14,170 bases of DNA. Origin: DAOTWP01 sp034435675 (GTDB lineage: Bacteria > Chloroflexota > Anaerolineae > Aggregatilineales > Phototrophicaceae). Positions 1 through 6,505 of the stretch are shown one piece after another. Positions within the stretch are counted from its first letter, which is position 1; every line of letters starts with the position of its first letter. The position numbers and the translations under genes were made by a program. The notes under the pieces were generated by a model. It was not told where the DNA came from. It saw nothing but the letters and a program-made list of their open reading frames with translations, and made no database searches. Location of the stretch: positions 1 to 14,170 of the forward strand of contig DAOTWP010000195.1 in NCBI GenBank assembly GCA_034435675.1, in the 5' to 3' direction.

Positions 1-561
1 AATTGAGTCTACGTCGAATCCTGAGCGTTCCGGTCTGCCTGCCAGCGAACGCAGTGCCCGGTGTTGGAGTGCTTTGATTGCGTTTGGCTGTTTGCCCATC
101 ATCTGCGCGACCTGCTCAATACGATAGCCTTCAATAAAGCGCAGAATTACGACCTGCTGCTGGTCTTCTGTTAACTGCGCGAGTGCCTTACGCAAGGCGC
201 TGACCGCCTGTTGGCGCAGCATGTTGGCGTCAAGATTGTGCTCCACAGGCAGCGGTACATCTTCGATCGCGCTTTCGGGTTGGCGGCGCTGCGCACGCCG
301 GTAATGATCAACCACCCGTGCATGCGCGATGCTGTAAAGCCAGGCAACAAAAGGTTTCCCTTGTTCCCGGTAGCCTGCGATGTCTTTCAGCGCCCGCATA
401 AAGACATCCCCTGTCAGGTCTTCCGCCAGATGCACATCATTCACCCGGTGGTAAATATAACGGAAGATCGTCTGTACATTCTGACGGTACAGCGCCGCGA
501 ATGCGTCGGCATCACCCTGCCGGGCGCGCTGGAGAAGTTGGCGTTCATCACGACGACTCAC
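1..561 (-). CDS. ECF-type RNA polymerase sigma factor (3' end outside window)
   Basis: The reverse strand encodes 187 residues with no stop before the left edge, so the C-terminus is missing. Region 2 spans about residues 10-88 and includes LAEDLTGDVFMRAL and the region-2.4-like WLYSIAHARVVDHYRR, which would read the -10 element. A linker follows. Region 4 (about 118-175) carries the helix-turn-helix YRIEQVAQMMGKQPNAIKAL that contacts the -35 element. This two-domain layout without regions 1 or 3 is that of extracytoplasmic-function (ECF) sigma factors, which redirect RNA polymerase to a small regulon. I chose the GTG at 559-561 because AGGAG (570-574) sits 8 bases upstream and homology starts there; the frame is open upstream to a stop at 661-663 but has no ATG. 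No anti-sigma gene is visible; it could lie beyond the left edge. It diverges from the methyltransferase gene. Confidence 0.9.
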   Translation of the reverse strand, partial: MSRRDERQLLQRARQGDADAFAALYRQNVQTIFRYIYHRVNDVHLAEDLTGDVFMRALKDIAGYREQGKPFVAWLYSIAHARVVDHYRRAQRRQPESAIEDVPLPVEHNLDANMLRQQAVSALRKALAQLTEDQQQVVILRFIEGYRIEQVAQMMGKQPNAIKALQHRALRSLAGRPERSGFDVDSI

Positions 562-729
562 TGCCCGCTCTCCTGCGCTGCGTTCAACTGCGGTCGCGTT
601 TGCTGTCCCTGATTTAGCTGGATTACCGCCAGAGTCGAAGAACAGATACGGGTTGGTTGATTAAACCGCTGCACCTTACCCTCCGTTCGTGCTGCCGCGC
701 CTCGCTTAGCGTGAAGGCGCGATTGCTCA

Positions 730-757
730 TTGCGCGCTTAGCACGCATCAGTATAAT
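730..757 (+). promoter_or_regulatory. Candidate sigma-70-type promoter upstream of the methyltransferase gene
   Basis: A perfect TATAAT hexamer at 752-757 is preceded, with a 16-base spacer, by TTGCGC at 730-735. Transcription would begin near 764, giving a leader of about 50 bases before the ATG at 817. It lies in the divergent spacer between the sigma factor gene and the methyltransferase gene and could drive the whole run that follows. Assigned by motif only. Confidence 0.5.
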
Positions 758-816
758 GCCATGATTGGGATAGATAAACCAATAAACACGATCAGACGCC
801 GGGCAAAATACACCTG

Positions 817-1635
817 ATGGATAAACAGCGCAGCGACCCCAAACCGCTTTCTCCCTCCTTATATACGGAGGAGTATTTTCTTACCGCCTGCGAAGGCTAT
901 GATGAGTTTACCAGCAGCGAAGGTGAGCATTTGTCACGCCGCTTGTCTGCCGCGTTTGCGCTGGCAGAAGTTACCCCCGGCATGGTTGTGCTGGATGTTG
1001 GGTGCGGGCGCGGTGAAATCCTGCGCCACTGTGCGCGGTTGGGTGCAGACGCCTATGGCATCGATTATGCGCCTGTCGCTGTGAGCATGTCGCAGCAGGT
1101 GGTTCACAGCAGCCGGAATGAACAGGTTGGCAGGACGGCAGTGCTGCAGGCGGACGCCAAGAAATTGCCTTTCCCCAACGCTTATTTTGACCGTGTGCTG
1201 ATGTTTGATGTCGTCGAGCATCTGCATCCCTGGGAACTGCACGCGGCGATGCTCGAAGTGCGGCGCGTACTCAAACCAGATGGGCGCTTCATCATCCACA
1301 CTGCACCGAATGTCTGGTACGACCGCTACGCCTATCCCTGGGTGCGCTTCTTCCGCACACTGCTTGGGCAGGGTGCCAATTACCCCAAAGACCCGCGCCA
1401 GTTCGGCGTCGCGGTGAACGAACATGTGCATGTTAACGAGCAGTCGTTGTGGAGCATGTGGCGTGCGCTGCGCAGGGCGGGCTTCCGGGGCAAGGTCTGG
1501 CTGGACAGCCCGCCGCAAAACCGCAAAGAAAATCTGCTGCTGGCGCTGCTGCGCCGCATCGCCTTCGATGTGCCGCCTCTTCGCTGGTTTTTTGAGCGCG
1601 AGGTTTTTGCTGTCGCTGCCAAAATAGAGTCATGA
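817..1635 (+). CDS. Class I SAM-dependent methyltransferase (Methyltransf_11 type)
   Basis: This is a 272-residue soluble enzyme that would transfer a methyl group from S-adenosylmethionine to an unknown acceptor. The Rossmann-fold signatures are clear. Motif I is LDVGCGRGE at 59-67, the acidic residue ending strand 2 is D83 in GIDYAP, a motif II/III region is DAKKLPFPNAYFDRVLMFDV with VEHL after it (113-136), and VLKPDGRFIIHTAPN lies at 151-165. The N-terminus carries YTEEYFLTACEGY, a substrate-cap region of a type often seen in such enzymes. The C-terminal 80 residues are less conserved. The ATG is the first in frame after the candidate promoter, but no strong Shine-Dalgarno sequence is visible. 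The stop is 15 bases before the sortase start, which suggests co-transcription. Substrate could be a lipid, quinone, sugar or small molecule; the sequence does not decide. Confidence 0.85.
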   Translation: MDKQRSDPKPLSPSLYTEEYFLTACEGYDEFTSSEGEHLSRRLSAAFALAEVTPGMVVLDVGCGRGEILRHCARLGADAYGIDYAPVAVSMSQQVVHSSRNEQVGRTAVLQADAKKLPFPNAYFDRVLMFDVVEHLHPWELHAAMLEVRRVLKPDGRFIIHTAPNVWYDRYAYPWVRFFRTLLGQGANYPKDPRQFGVAVNEHVHVNEQSLWSMWRALRRAGFRGKVWLDSPPQNRKENLLLALLRRIAFDVPPLRWFFEREVFAVAAKIES

Positions 1636-1650
1636 ACGGAATAAGTCCTG

Positions 1651-2715
1651 ATGCGTGATAAACGCCCGGTTGATGAACTGTCTATTGAGGAACTGGAGCG
1701 GGTTCTGGTAATCCGCAAGCGTGAAGAACGCCAGAAGCGCCTGAAACAGATGCAGCGTGCGGGGCGGCTGGTTGAGCCGGAGCTGCCCGCATCGTCCCTT
1801 GCCCAGGAGCCTGTCATCGCGGCAGCCCTTGCGCCTGTGCCGCCAGTCAAGCCCGCTGCGGTTCCGCCTGTACAGGAAGCGCCCAATGGGCGTTCAGCCG
1901 CCCCGCGTTTTGAAGACGAATTTTACGATCCGGCACTGGAGTCCGGGGGCATCGGCGCGAATATCCCCTGGCGACGTTTGTTCAGCAGCGCGCTGGTGCT
2001 GGTCGAAGTCGCGGCGGTGGCAGGTCTGGTGTTGATCGCGGTGAGCCTGTTTCAGGCGCAGCAGCAAATTCGCGAAGAAACCGCCGCCGCGCAGCAGTTT
2101 GCCGAAGAACAATCGGCTGCGGCGCGCCCCACTGTTGCGCCGACCCCGCTGCTGACGCTGGAACCGGTGGTGCTGCCCGGTGGTCACACCCCGCCCACAG
2201 TGCCTGGCGGCGCGCAGCCCAACTTTGCCGAGATTCCGGAGAGTATCCCCGCGCATCTGCTCCCCGCTGTGCAGAACCAGTTGATTCAGCCAGTCATCAA
2301 CCGTTCCGAACTGCGTACCCCGGAGACTGCGCAGCGTATCTATATTGAGAACATTGGCGTGGATGCCCCGATTGTTCCTGGTGTAGACTGGGACGCCATG
2401 CGCCAGGGCGTGGGACGCCTGCTGAATGGTACGAATCCGGGTGACGAACGCGGCAATCTGGTGCTGTCGGCGCATAACGACATCTACGGCGAGATTTTCC
2501 GCCATCTGGAAGATGTTGAACCTGGTATGCGCTTCTATATTGAAACGGAAACGCAGGTCTACAGCTATGAAGTGACCGCTGTCGAAATTGTGGAACCTAC
2601 TGACGTGCATGTCATGCAGCAGACCAGCACGCCCACCGCGACACTGATTTCGTGTTATCCCTATCAGGTCAACACACATCGTATTGTGGTTTTTGCGCAG
2701 CGGGTAGATAATTAG
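1651..2715 (+). CDS. Membrane-anchored sortase (class D/E-like) with long cytoplasmic N-terminus
   Basis: This is a 354-residue cysteine transpeptidase that would cut a sorting signal on secreted proteins and join them to an envelope amine. The catalytic domain is C-terminal (about 225-354): catalytic His275 in LSAHNDIYGEIFRHL, Cys335 in TLISCYPY and Arg344 in NTHRIVVFAQR. The N-terminus is unusual. A charged, coiled-coil-like stretch (residues 8-40, IEELERVLVIRKREERQKR) is followed by a Pro/Ala-rich linker, then one transmembrane helix at about 108-134 (FSSALVLVEVAAVAGLVLIAV), a short helical stretch and a Pro-rich stalk (160-200). Typical sortases have only a short tail before the membrane helix. 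This arrangement puts the catalytic domain outside. No sortase substrate or pilin is nearby, so the target is unknown; the class call is approximate. The tail-anchored protein gene follows after 52 bases. Confidence 0.88.
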   Translation: MRDKRPVDELSIEELERVLVIRKREERQKRLKQMQRAGRLVEPELPASSLAQEPVIAAALAPVPPVKPAAVPPVQEAPNGRSAAPRFEDEFYDPALESGGIGANIPWRRLFSSALVLVEVAAVAGLVLIAVSLFQAQQQIREETAAAQQFAEEQSAAARPTVAPTPLLTLEPVVLPGGHTPPTVPGGAQPNFAEIPESIPAHLLPAVQNQLIQPVINRSELRTPETAQRIYIENIGVDAPIVPGVDWDAMRQGVGRLLNGTNPGDERGNLVLSAHNDIYGEIFRHLEDVEPGMRFYIETETQVYSYEVTAVEIVEPTDVHVMQQTSTPTATLISCYPYQVNTHRIVVFAQRVDN

Positions 2716-2767
2716 CCCCCTGTTGCCTTGCCCCGGTTTGTCCATAGATACAATCAGGATCAAACTT

Positions 2768-3310
2768 ATGGCGAAGAAAACCTCGCGCAATAAGAAACCG
2801 AATCTGCCAAAGGATGTATTGGAGCGTGCCCGCCAGCAGGTCGGCGCGCCTGATACTGATGCGGTCGATGTTTCGGCAGCGGCTGCGGAAATGCCGGTTT
2901 CGACCCCGCCTATGCCGGAAAAGCCTGCCGCAAAAGCAGCGCCGACCCCAAAGGCAGTCACAGCGCAGTCTCGCCCGCAGACCGGCAGCAATGGGGGAAC
3001 ACGATCCAGCGCACGCAGCACCGCACGCAGTGAGATGCGCACAGCCCGCCGCCCGGATGCATCCGGCAGCAGCGCCACCCGGCGCCGCCCGGCAGAGTCG
3101 ATTCAGTACAGCAAGGATAAACGTCGTCGCGCACCAGAGGCGCTGGACCTGGACGAAATCGCCGAACTGCTGGCAAACCCGACGCGCATGGTCACGGACG
3201 AGCAGATGCGTCAGGAATATGGGCATGTGCTGCGCGATATTCGCAGTATGGCGCTGCTCGCGGCAGTGTTATTTATTGTTATGCTTGTGATTGCCAGTTT
3301 CATTGTCTGA
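2768..3310 (+). CDS. Hypothetical tail-anchored basic protein
   Basis: This is a 180-residue protein I cannot assign to a named family. The N-terminus is basic (MAKKTSRNKKPNLPKDVLERARQ). Residues 30-118 are low-complexity, rich in Ala, Pro, Ser and Arg, and probably disordered, with Arg-rich patches. A conserved-looking helical block follows (DLDEIAELLANPTRMVTDEQ, then MRQEYGHVLRDIRS, 127-160). The protein ends with a single hydrophobic helix (MALLAAVLFIVMLVIASFIV, 161-180) at the extreme C-terminus, giving a tail-anchored topology with the bulk in the cytoplasm. I chose the ATG at 2768 because AGGA (2756-2759) lies 8 bases upstream and the basic N-terminus starts there; an upstream in-frame start at 2723 lacks this support. 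It sits 52 bases after the sortase gene and 38 bases before the Crp/Fnr gene, so it is probably in the same transcript. Confidence 0.75.
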   Translation: MAKKTSRNKKPNLPKDVLERARQQVGAPDTDAVDVSAAAAEMPVSTPPMPEKPAAKAAPTPKAVTAQSRPQTGSNGGTRSSARSTARSEMRTARRPDASGSSATRRRPAESIQYSKDKRRRAPEALDLDEIAELLANPTRMVTDEQMRQEYGHVLRDIRSMALLAAVLFIVMLVIASFIV

Positions 3311-3348
3311 TAAGTCAGTTTCTGTTCCGGTAGTGGTGAACGGTTGCC

Positions 3349-4050
3349 ATGAACGCTGTATGGAATCACGTGCCATATTTTGTGGGTCTGGATGCCTGTA
3401 CCCGGCAGAAAATTGAGCAGGTGGCACACCGTCGTTTTTATCAGGCAGGGGCGACAATCTTTGCTGAAGGTGAAGATTGCGCTGGGTTCCATGTTGTTCA
3501 GGAAGGGCTGGTGCGCCTCTTTCGTATGAACCCTGAAGGGCGGCTGCATACGCTCAGCCTGCTGCGCCCTGTGTCCGCGTTTAATGAAGTCGCCGCGATT
3601 GATGGCGGTTCCAATCCTTACAACGCTGTCGCCGTCGTTAACGCTGAAGTGTACGTACTCAGTCACCGCGCTTTGCTGGAAGCCATGACTTCCGACCATG
3701 TGCTGATGAGCAATTATGTGCAGGCGCTGGCACGCATTAACCGCGATTACATTGAGCGGCTGGAAGACATGACCTTCCGCACGATTCCCTCGCGCCTGGC
3801 AAAGCTGTTCCTGCATGAAACCACTTACGCAGATCAGATTTCCGAAACCCCCACACAGCTCACGCAGGAAGAAATCGCGGCTGTGCTGGGCACCACGCGC
3901 GAGGTCGTTGGGCGGGCGCTGCGCGGGCTGCTCAACGCCGGGCTGCTTAAAAAGCGCGGGCGTGAGGTGTTCGTCGCAGACCGCGCCGGGCTGGAATATC
4001 TGGCGGCGACAAACATGATGCCCGATTACATTTGTACGGTTGAACCGTAG
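3349..4050 (+). CDS. Crp/Fnr-family transcriptional regulator
   Basis: This is a 233-residue two-domain DNA-binding regulator. The cyclic-nucleotide-binding-like beta-roll spans about 8-115, with RRFYQAGATIFAEGEDCAGFHVVQEG being typical. A long dimerisation helix follows (about 115-140), then a winged helix-turn-helix with TQEEIAAVLGTTREVVGRAL (172-191) and LLKKRGREVFVAD. The phosphate-binding segment reads FNEVAAIDGGSNPYNAV: Glu80 is kept, but the Arg-Ser pair that holds cAMP in E. coli CRP is replaced by Tyr-Asn. Only Cys17 and Cys44 are near the N-terminus, so an FNR-type [4Fe-4S] cluster is unlikely. The effector is therefore unknown; NO, redox or carbon signals are possible in this family. 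The ATG has GGTGA about 11 bases upstream. A 15-base palindrome overlaps its stop codon. Confidence 0.88.
   Translation: MNAVWNHVPYFVGLDACTRQKIEQVAHRRFYQAGATIFAEGEDCAGFHVVQEGLVRLFRMNPEGRLHTLSLLRPVSAFNEVAAIDGGSNPYNAVAVVNAEVYVLSHRALLEAMTSDHVLMSNYVQALARINRDYIERLEDMTFRTIPSRLAKLFLHETTYADQISETPTQLTQEEIAAVLGTTREVVGRALRGLLNAGLLKKRGREVFVADRAGLEYLAATNMMPDYICTVEP
4035..4049. repeat. 15-base palindrome overlapping the end of the Crp/Fnr gene
   Basis: TACGGTT, one central G, then AACCGTA form a perfect 7-1-7 inverted repeat. It covers the last codons and part of the stop of the Crp/Fnr gene, 76 bases before the map start. It could be a protein-binding operator for the downstream gene or a small RNA hairpin (5-bp stem, TTGAA loop). 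No T-run follows, so it is not an intrinsic terminator. Confidence 0.45.
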
Positions 4051-4072
4051 CTAAACTGCGATCGGTGACGGG

Positions 4073-4093
4073 GTTCTGCGCTGCGGGCAGAAC
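4073..4093 (+). other. Hairpin in the spacer before map
   Basis: GTTCTGC (4073-4079) and GCAGAAC (4087-4093) pair perfectly around a 7-base loop. The stem has no following T-run, so it may be an RNA processing or stability element, or an attenuator in the leader of map, rather than a full terminator. Confidence 0.4.
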
Positions 4094-4125
4094 AACGGCA
4101 CAGGCAGGAAAGAGAGCATACTGCT

Positions 4126-4872
4126 ATGTCCATTGACAGCGAAGACGATCTCGTCGGGCTGCTGCGCATCGGACGGATTGTTGGTCTGACGCTTCAGCAC
4201 ATGCTGGCGGCGATAAAGCCAGGCATGAGTACTGCCGAACTGGATGCAATGGGGGCGAATTTCCTCACAAAACACGGTGCGCGTTCTGCGCCGATTCTGG
4301 CGTATAACTTTCCGGGGTTTACCTGCATCAGCATCAATGATGAAGCCGCGCACGGTATCCCGCGTGTGGATCGGATCATCCAGCCGGGGGATCTGGTTAA
4401 CGTGGATGTTTCCGCAGAACTGGACGGCTATTGGGCGGACAGCGGCGCGAGCATTCCGATGCCACCGGTTGCGCCCGAAAAGCAGCGTCTGTGCGACTTT
4501 GCGCGGCAGGCACTTGAGGCGGCGATCGGTGCGGCGCGCGCAGGGCAGCCACTGTATGCCATCGGCAAAGCGGTCGAGCCTGTCGCTAAGAAAGGCGGCT
4601 ATGGCATTCTGCGCGAGCTGGGCGGGCATGGCGTCGGGCGGCACATTCACGAGAAACCCACCGTGCCCCTGTACTACGAGCGCCGGGCGCGTCAGATTAT
4701 GCAAAAAGGCATGGTCTTTACGCTGGAACCGTTTCTGACTACCGGGGCGATTCATGTTCGCCAGGATGCCGACGGCTGGACCCTGCGCACCCCCGATGGT
4801 AGTCTTGTCGCGCAGTACGAGCACACAATTGTGATTACCGAGGGGCGTCCTATTCTGGTGACTGCGGTGTAG
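4126..4872 (+). CDS. map: Type I methionine aminopeptidase
   Basis: This 248-residue cytosolic metalloenzyme removes the initiator methionine from new proteins whose second residue is small. All key residues of the pita-bread fold are visible. The substrate-contacting His76 is in NDEAAHGIP. Metal ligands are Asp94 and Asp105 (VNVDVSAELDGYWADSGAS), His168 (ELGGHGVGRHIHEKP), Glu201 (GMVFTLEPFL) and Glu232 (AQYEHTIVITEG). His175 matches the second active-site histidine. The length is usual for the bare catalytic form, with no N-terminal zinc-finger extension. A purine-rich stretch (AGGAAAGAGAG, 4107-4117) precedes the ATG and may act as ribosome-binding site. Here map is not next to secY/adk/infA, where many bacteria keep it, so this may be a second, unlinked copy. 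It lies 75 bases after the Crp/Fnr gene. Confidence 0.95.
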   Translation: MSIDSEDDLVGLLRIGRIVGLTLQHMLAAIKPGMSTAELDAMGANFLTKHGARSAPILAYNFPGFTCISINDEAAHGIPRVDRIIQPGDLVNVDVSAELDGYWADSGASIPMPPVAPEKQRLCDFARQALEAAIGAARAGQPLYAIGKAVEPVAKKGGYGILRELGGHGVGRHIHEKPTVPLYYERRARQIMQKGMVFTLEPFLTTGAIHVRQDADGWTLRTPDGSLVAQYEHTIVITEGRPILVTAV

Positions 4873-5007
4873 TTTAACCGCAGTTAAACCACTGCATTAC
4901 TCGCGTTGATCTTAGAGTGCGCTCAGGTGAAACTCATCTGATAAATCCAACAAAAGTTCCAGACGGCAGGGTTAAAACAGGCTACAGTTCACGTTAAAGC
5001 TTAACCC
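4872..5007. repeat. Cluster of GTTAA half-sites in the map-ferredoxin spacer
   Basis: Five copies of GTTAA or its complement TTAAC occur in 136 bases. GTTTAAC (4872-4878) and GTTAAAC (4883-4889) form a perfect 7-4-7 inverted repeat at the map stop codon. GTTAA is at 4971-4975, and GTTAA (4993-4997) with TTAAC (5001-5005) forms a 5-3-5 inverted repeat. GGGTTAA (4969-4975) also mirrors TTAACCC (5001-5007). This layout suggests operator sites controlling the ferredoxin gene. I see no convincing -35/-10 pair in this spacer. Confidence 0.4.
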
Positions 5008-5039
5008 GACCTTTCTATGGACCTTATGGAGTAAGACCC

Positions 5040-5390
5040 ATGACGCATATCATCACCAGCCTGTGCCTGCGCGACGGTGCTTGTATGGAAGTTTGCCCGG
5101 TGGAATGCATTGTACCGGGTCAGCCCGAAAACGAATGGCCCTGGTATTTCATTGACCCGGATACCTGCATTGACTGCGGCGCGTGCATTCCGGAATGCCC
5201 CTACGAAGCCATCTTTATTGAAGAAGAAGTGCCTTCTGAATACGAAATGGTCGAAGGGCAGGAACGGCTTGATTTTGCTACTAAGCAGATTGTGGGCTAT
5301 AAGGGTGGCGAAGTGGTTGACCTGACCGGGGATATTCAATACAATTACGACTTCTTCAGCAAGGGTCCCGGTTACGACGCCCTGAAGTAA
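5040..5390 (+). CDS. Dicluster ferredoxin (7Fe/8Fe type) with C-terminal extension
   Basis: This 116-residue acidic protein is a small cytosolic electron carrier. Nine ligand-type cysteines in typical ferredoxins reduce to eight here. The first set is Cys9, Cys15, Cys19-Pro and Cys23; the second is Cys43, Cys46, Cys49 and Cys53-Pro (CIDCGACIPECP). By analogy with Azotobacter FdI, one [4Fe-4S] cluster would use Cys19, 43, 46 and 49. The other site has Cys9, 15 and 53 but lacks the second cysteine of a CxxC pair, which favours a [3Fe-4S] cluster. The Cys9-Cys15 gap is two residues shorter than in FdI. Residues 55-116 form an extra acidic tail without cysteines. GGAG about 9-10 bases upstream supports the ATG. 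A strong hairpin follows, so this is likely a one-gene transcript. Its redox partners are not in the window. Confidence 0.92.
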   Translation: MTHIITSLCLRDGACMEVCPVECIVPGQPENEWPWYFIDPDTCIDCGACIPECPYEAIFIEEEVPSEYEMVEGQERLDFATKQIVGYKGGEVVDLTGDIQYNYDFFSKGPGYDALK

Positions 5391-5415
5391 TCTTTTGCTG
5401 GCAGGTTGCGTATCC

Positions 5416-5450
5416 CCATCCCCCGACAGTCCGCCGGGGGATGGTTGATT
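5416..5450 (+). terminator. Hairpin terminator candidate after the ferredoxin gene
   Basis: CCATCCCCCG (5416-5425) and CGGGGGATGG (5435-5444) make a perfect 10-bp GC-rich stem with a 9-base loop, 26 bases after the ferredoxin stop. The tail TTGATT is only weakly T-rich, so termination may be partial or need a factor. Confidence 0.6.
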
Positions 5451-5461
5451 CTGGCACAGGA

Positions 5462-5491
5462 CTGCCCTGCCGGTTAGAAGACCGCAGGCAG
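5462..5491 (+). other. Stem-loop in the rsmI leader
   Basis: The 13 bases at 5462-5474 pair with ACCGCAGGCAG (5481-5491) as an 11-bp stem with two single-C bulges and a TAGAAG loop. It ends 46 bases before the rsmI GTG. It could affect rsmI mRNA stability or translation. This is a paper fold only. Confidence 0.3.
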
Positions 5492-5524
5492 GCGGCGAAT
5501 TTTGCGTCTGTCGGCGCCAGTCGA

Positions 5525-5540
5525 AAAGGATCTTTGTGTG
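5525..5540 (+). promoter_or_regulatory. Ribosome-binding site fixing the rsmI GTG start
   Basis: AAAGGA (5525-5530) is spaced 7 bases from GTG (5538-5540). It decides between this start and an upstream TTG at 5502. Confidence 0.7.
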
Positions 5541-6365
5541 GGAATACTGTATATTGTGCCGACACCTATCGGCAATCTGGAAGACATGACGCTGCGGGCG
5601 CTGCGTGTGCTGCGTGAAGTAGCGCTGATTGCCGCCGAAGACACACGCACGACCCGTGTGCTGCTCGATCATTTTGACATTCGCACGCCGATGACCAGCT
5701 ATCACGAACACAATAAACTAGGCAAGCTGGAGATGCTCTTTAACACGCTTTCCGGCGCGGATGTGGCGCTGGTGTCTGATGCCGGGACGCCGGGCATTTC
5801 TGACCCCGGCTACGAACTGATTCAGGCGACAATTGCGCGGGGTTATCGCGTGGTGCCGCTGCCCGGCGCGAATGCCGCTATCGCTGCGCTGGTAGGTTCC
5901 GGGCTGCCAACTGACAGCTTCGTTTATCTGGGGTTTTTGCCGCGCAAGCCTAAGGCACGACTGGATGCCCTGACCGCGCTGGCGCACGAACGGCGCACGC
6001 TGGTCGCCTATGAAAACCCTTACCGCGTGACCGAAACACTCGAAGCGATCCTCGAAGCGCTGGGGGATCGCCCGGTCTGTGTTGCCCGCGAAATTTCCAA
6101 ACTGTTCGAGGAGTTCTACCGGGGCAGCGTGCGCGGCGCGCTGATACACTACACCGCTGAACCGCCCAAAGGCGAGGTCACGCTGGTGATTGGCGGCAGC
6201 ACCGAAGAACCGCCCAGCACGTGGGATGAAACGCGGGTGCGCGCGGCACTGCATCGCAAACTTGATGACGGGCTATCGCTGAGCAAAGCCGCCAAAGCGG
6301 TTGCGGCGGAGTCTGGTTGGGACAGGCGCGATGTGTACGCACTGGGCACAGAACCGGAAGAATAG
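5538..6365 (+). CDS. rsmI: 16S rRNA (cytidine(1402)-2'-O)-methyltransferase RsmI
   Basis: This 275-residue tetrapyrrole-methylase-fold enzyme adds a 2'-O-methyl group to C1402 in the decoding site of 16S rRNA, using SAM, and so helps start-codon selection and accuracy. Family signatures run through the whole length: ILYIVPTPIGNLEDMTLRAL (3-22), AAEDTRTTRVLLDHF (32-46), ALVSDAGTPGISDPG (77-91), PLPGANAAIAALVGSGLPTD (107-126), YLGFLPRK (130-137), AYENPYR (157-163), VAREISKLFEEFYRG (182-196) and GEVTLVIGG (212-220). A C-terminal helical domain (about 230-268) with LSLSKAAKAVA completes it. The GTG at 5538 is chosen because AAAGGA (5525-5530) lies 7 bases upstream and homologues begin with MGILYIVPTPIGN; a longer frame from 5502 has no such support. 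It precedes rpsD, another 30S gene. Confidence 0.95.
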   Translation: MGILYIVPTPIGNLEDMTLRALRVLREVALIAAEDTRTTRVLLDHFDIRTPMTSYHEHNKLGKLEMLFNTLSGADVALVSDAGTPGISDPGYELIQATIARGYRVVPLPGANAAIAALVGSGLPTDSFVYLGFLPRKPKARLDALTALAHERRTLVAYENPYRVTETLEAILEALGDRPVCVAREISKLFEEFYRGSVRGALIHYTAEPPKGEVTLVIGGSTEEPPSTWDETRVRAALHRKLDDGLSLSKAAKAVAAESGWDRRDVYALGTEPEE

Positions 6366-6505
6366 CCTGCCTGTGGGGGCGTGTGGCAGTGCAGACATTA
6401 ACCCTAGAAATCCTGTGTAAACCCGTTAGAATGACACCTTACTGTGTCCGGTCTATCCACTGACCATTGACGGGCAGCGCCCGATTTTTACGAGGTTGCA
6501 GATTC
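6366..6505 (+). promoter_or_regulatory. rpsD leader region with possible -10 element
   Basis: This 140-base stretch separates rsmI from rpsD. TAGAAT at 6427-6432 is a plausible -10 element but has no good -35 partner. uS4 autoregulates its own mRNA in other bacteria; a matching RNA fold here could not be shown by eye. Confidence 0.3.

Noticed and set aside
211..612. A 133-codon open frame on the plus strand at the left end
   Set aside because: It is antisense to the ECF sigma factor, whose regions 2 and 4 are clear on the minus strand.
2723..2754. Possible promoter TTGCCT/TTGCCC with TACAAT before the tail-anchored gene
   Set aside because: Spacers of 20 or 15 bases are poor, and the predicted transcript start would fall past the ribosome-binding site.
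2723..2767. Earlier in-frame start for the tail-anchored protein
   Set aside because: It adds 15 residues unlike the basic N-terminus and lacks a ribosome-binding site, while AGGA is well placed for the ATG at 2768.
1894..3078. A 394-codon open frame on the minus strand across the sortase and tail-anchored genes
   Set aside because: The plus strand has the complete sortase catalytic triad; the antisense product shows no domain and spans two real genes and their spacer.
4872..4889. GTTTAAC-CGCA-GTTAAAC as an intrinsic terminator of map
   Set aside because: The stem is AT-rich and weak, and no T-run follows; an operator is more likely.
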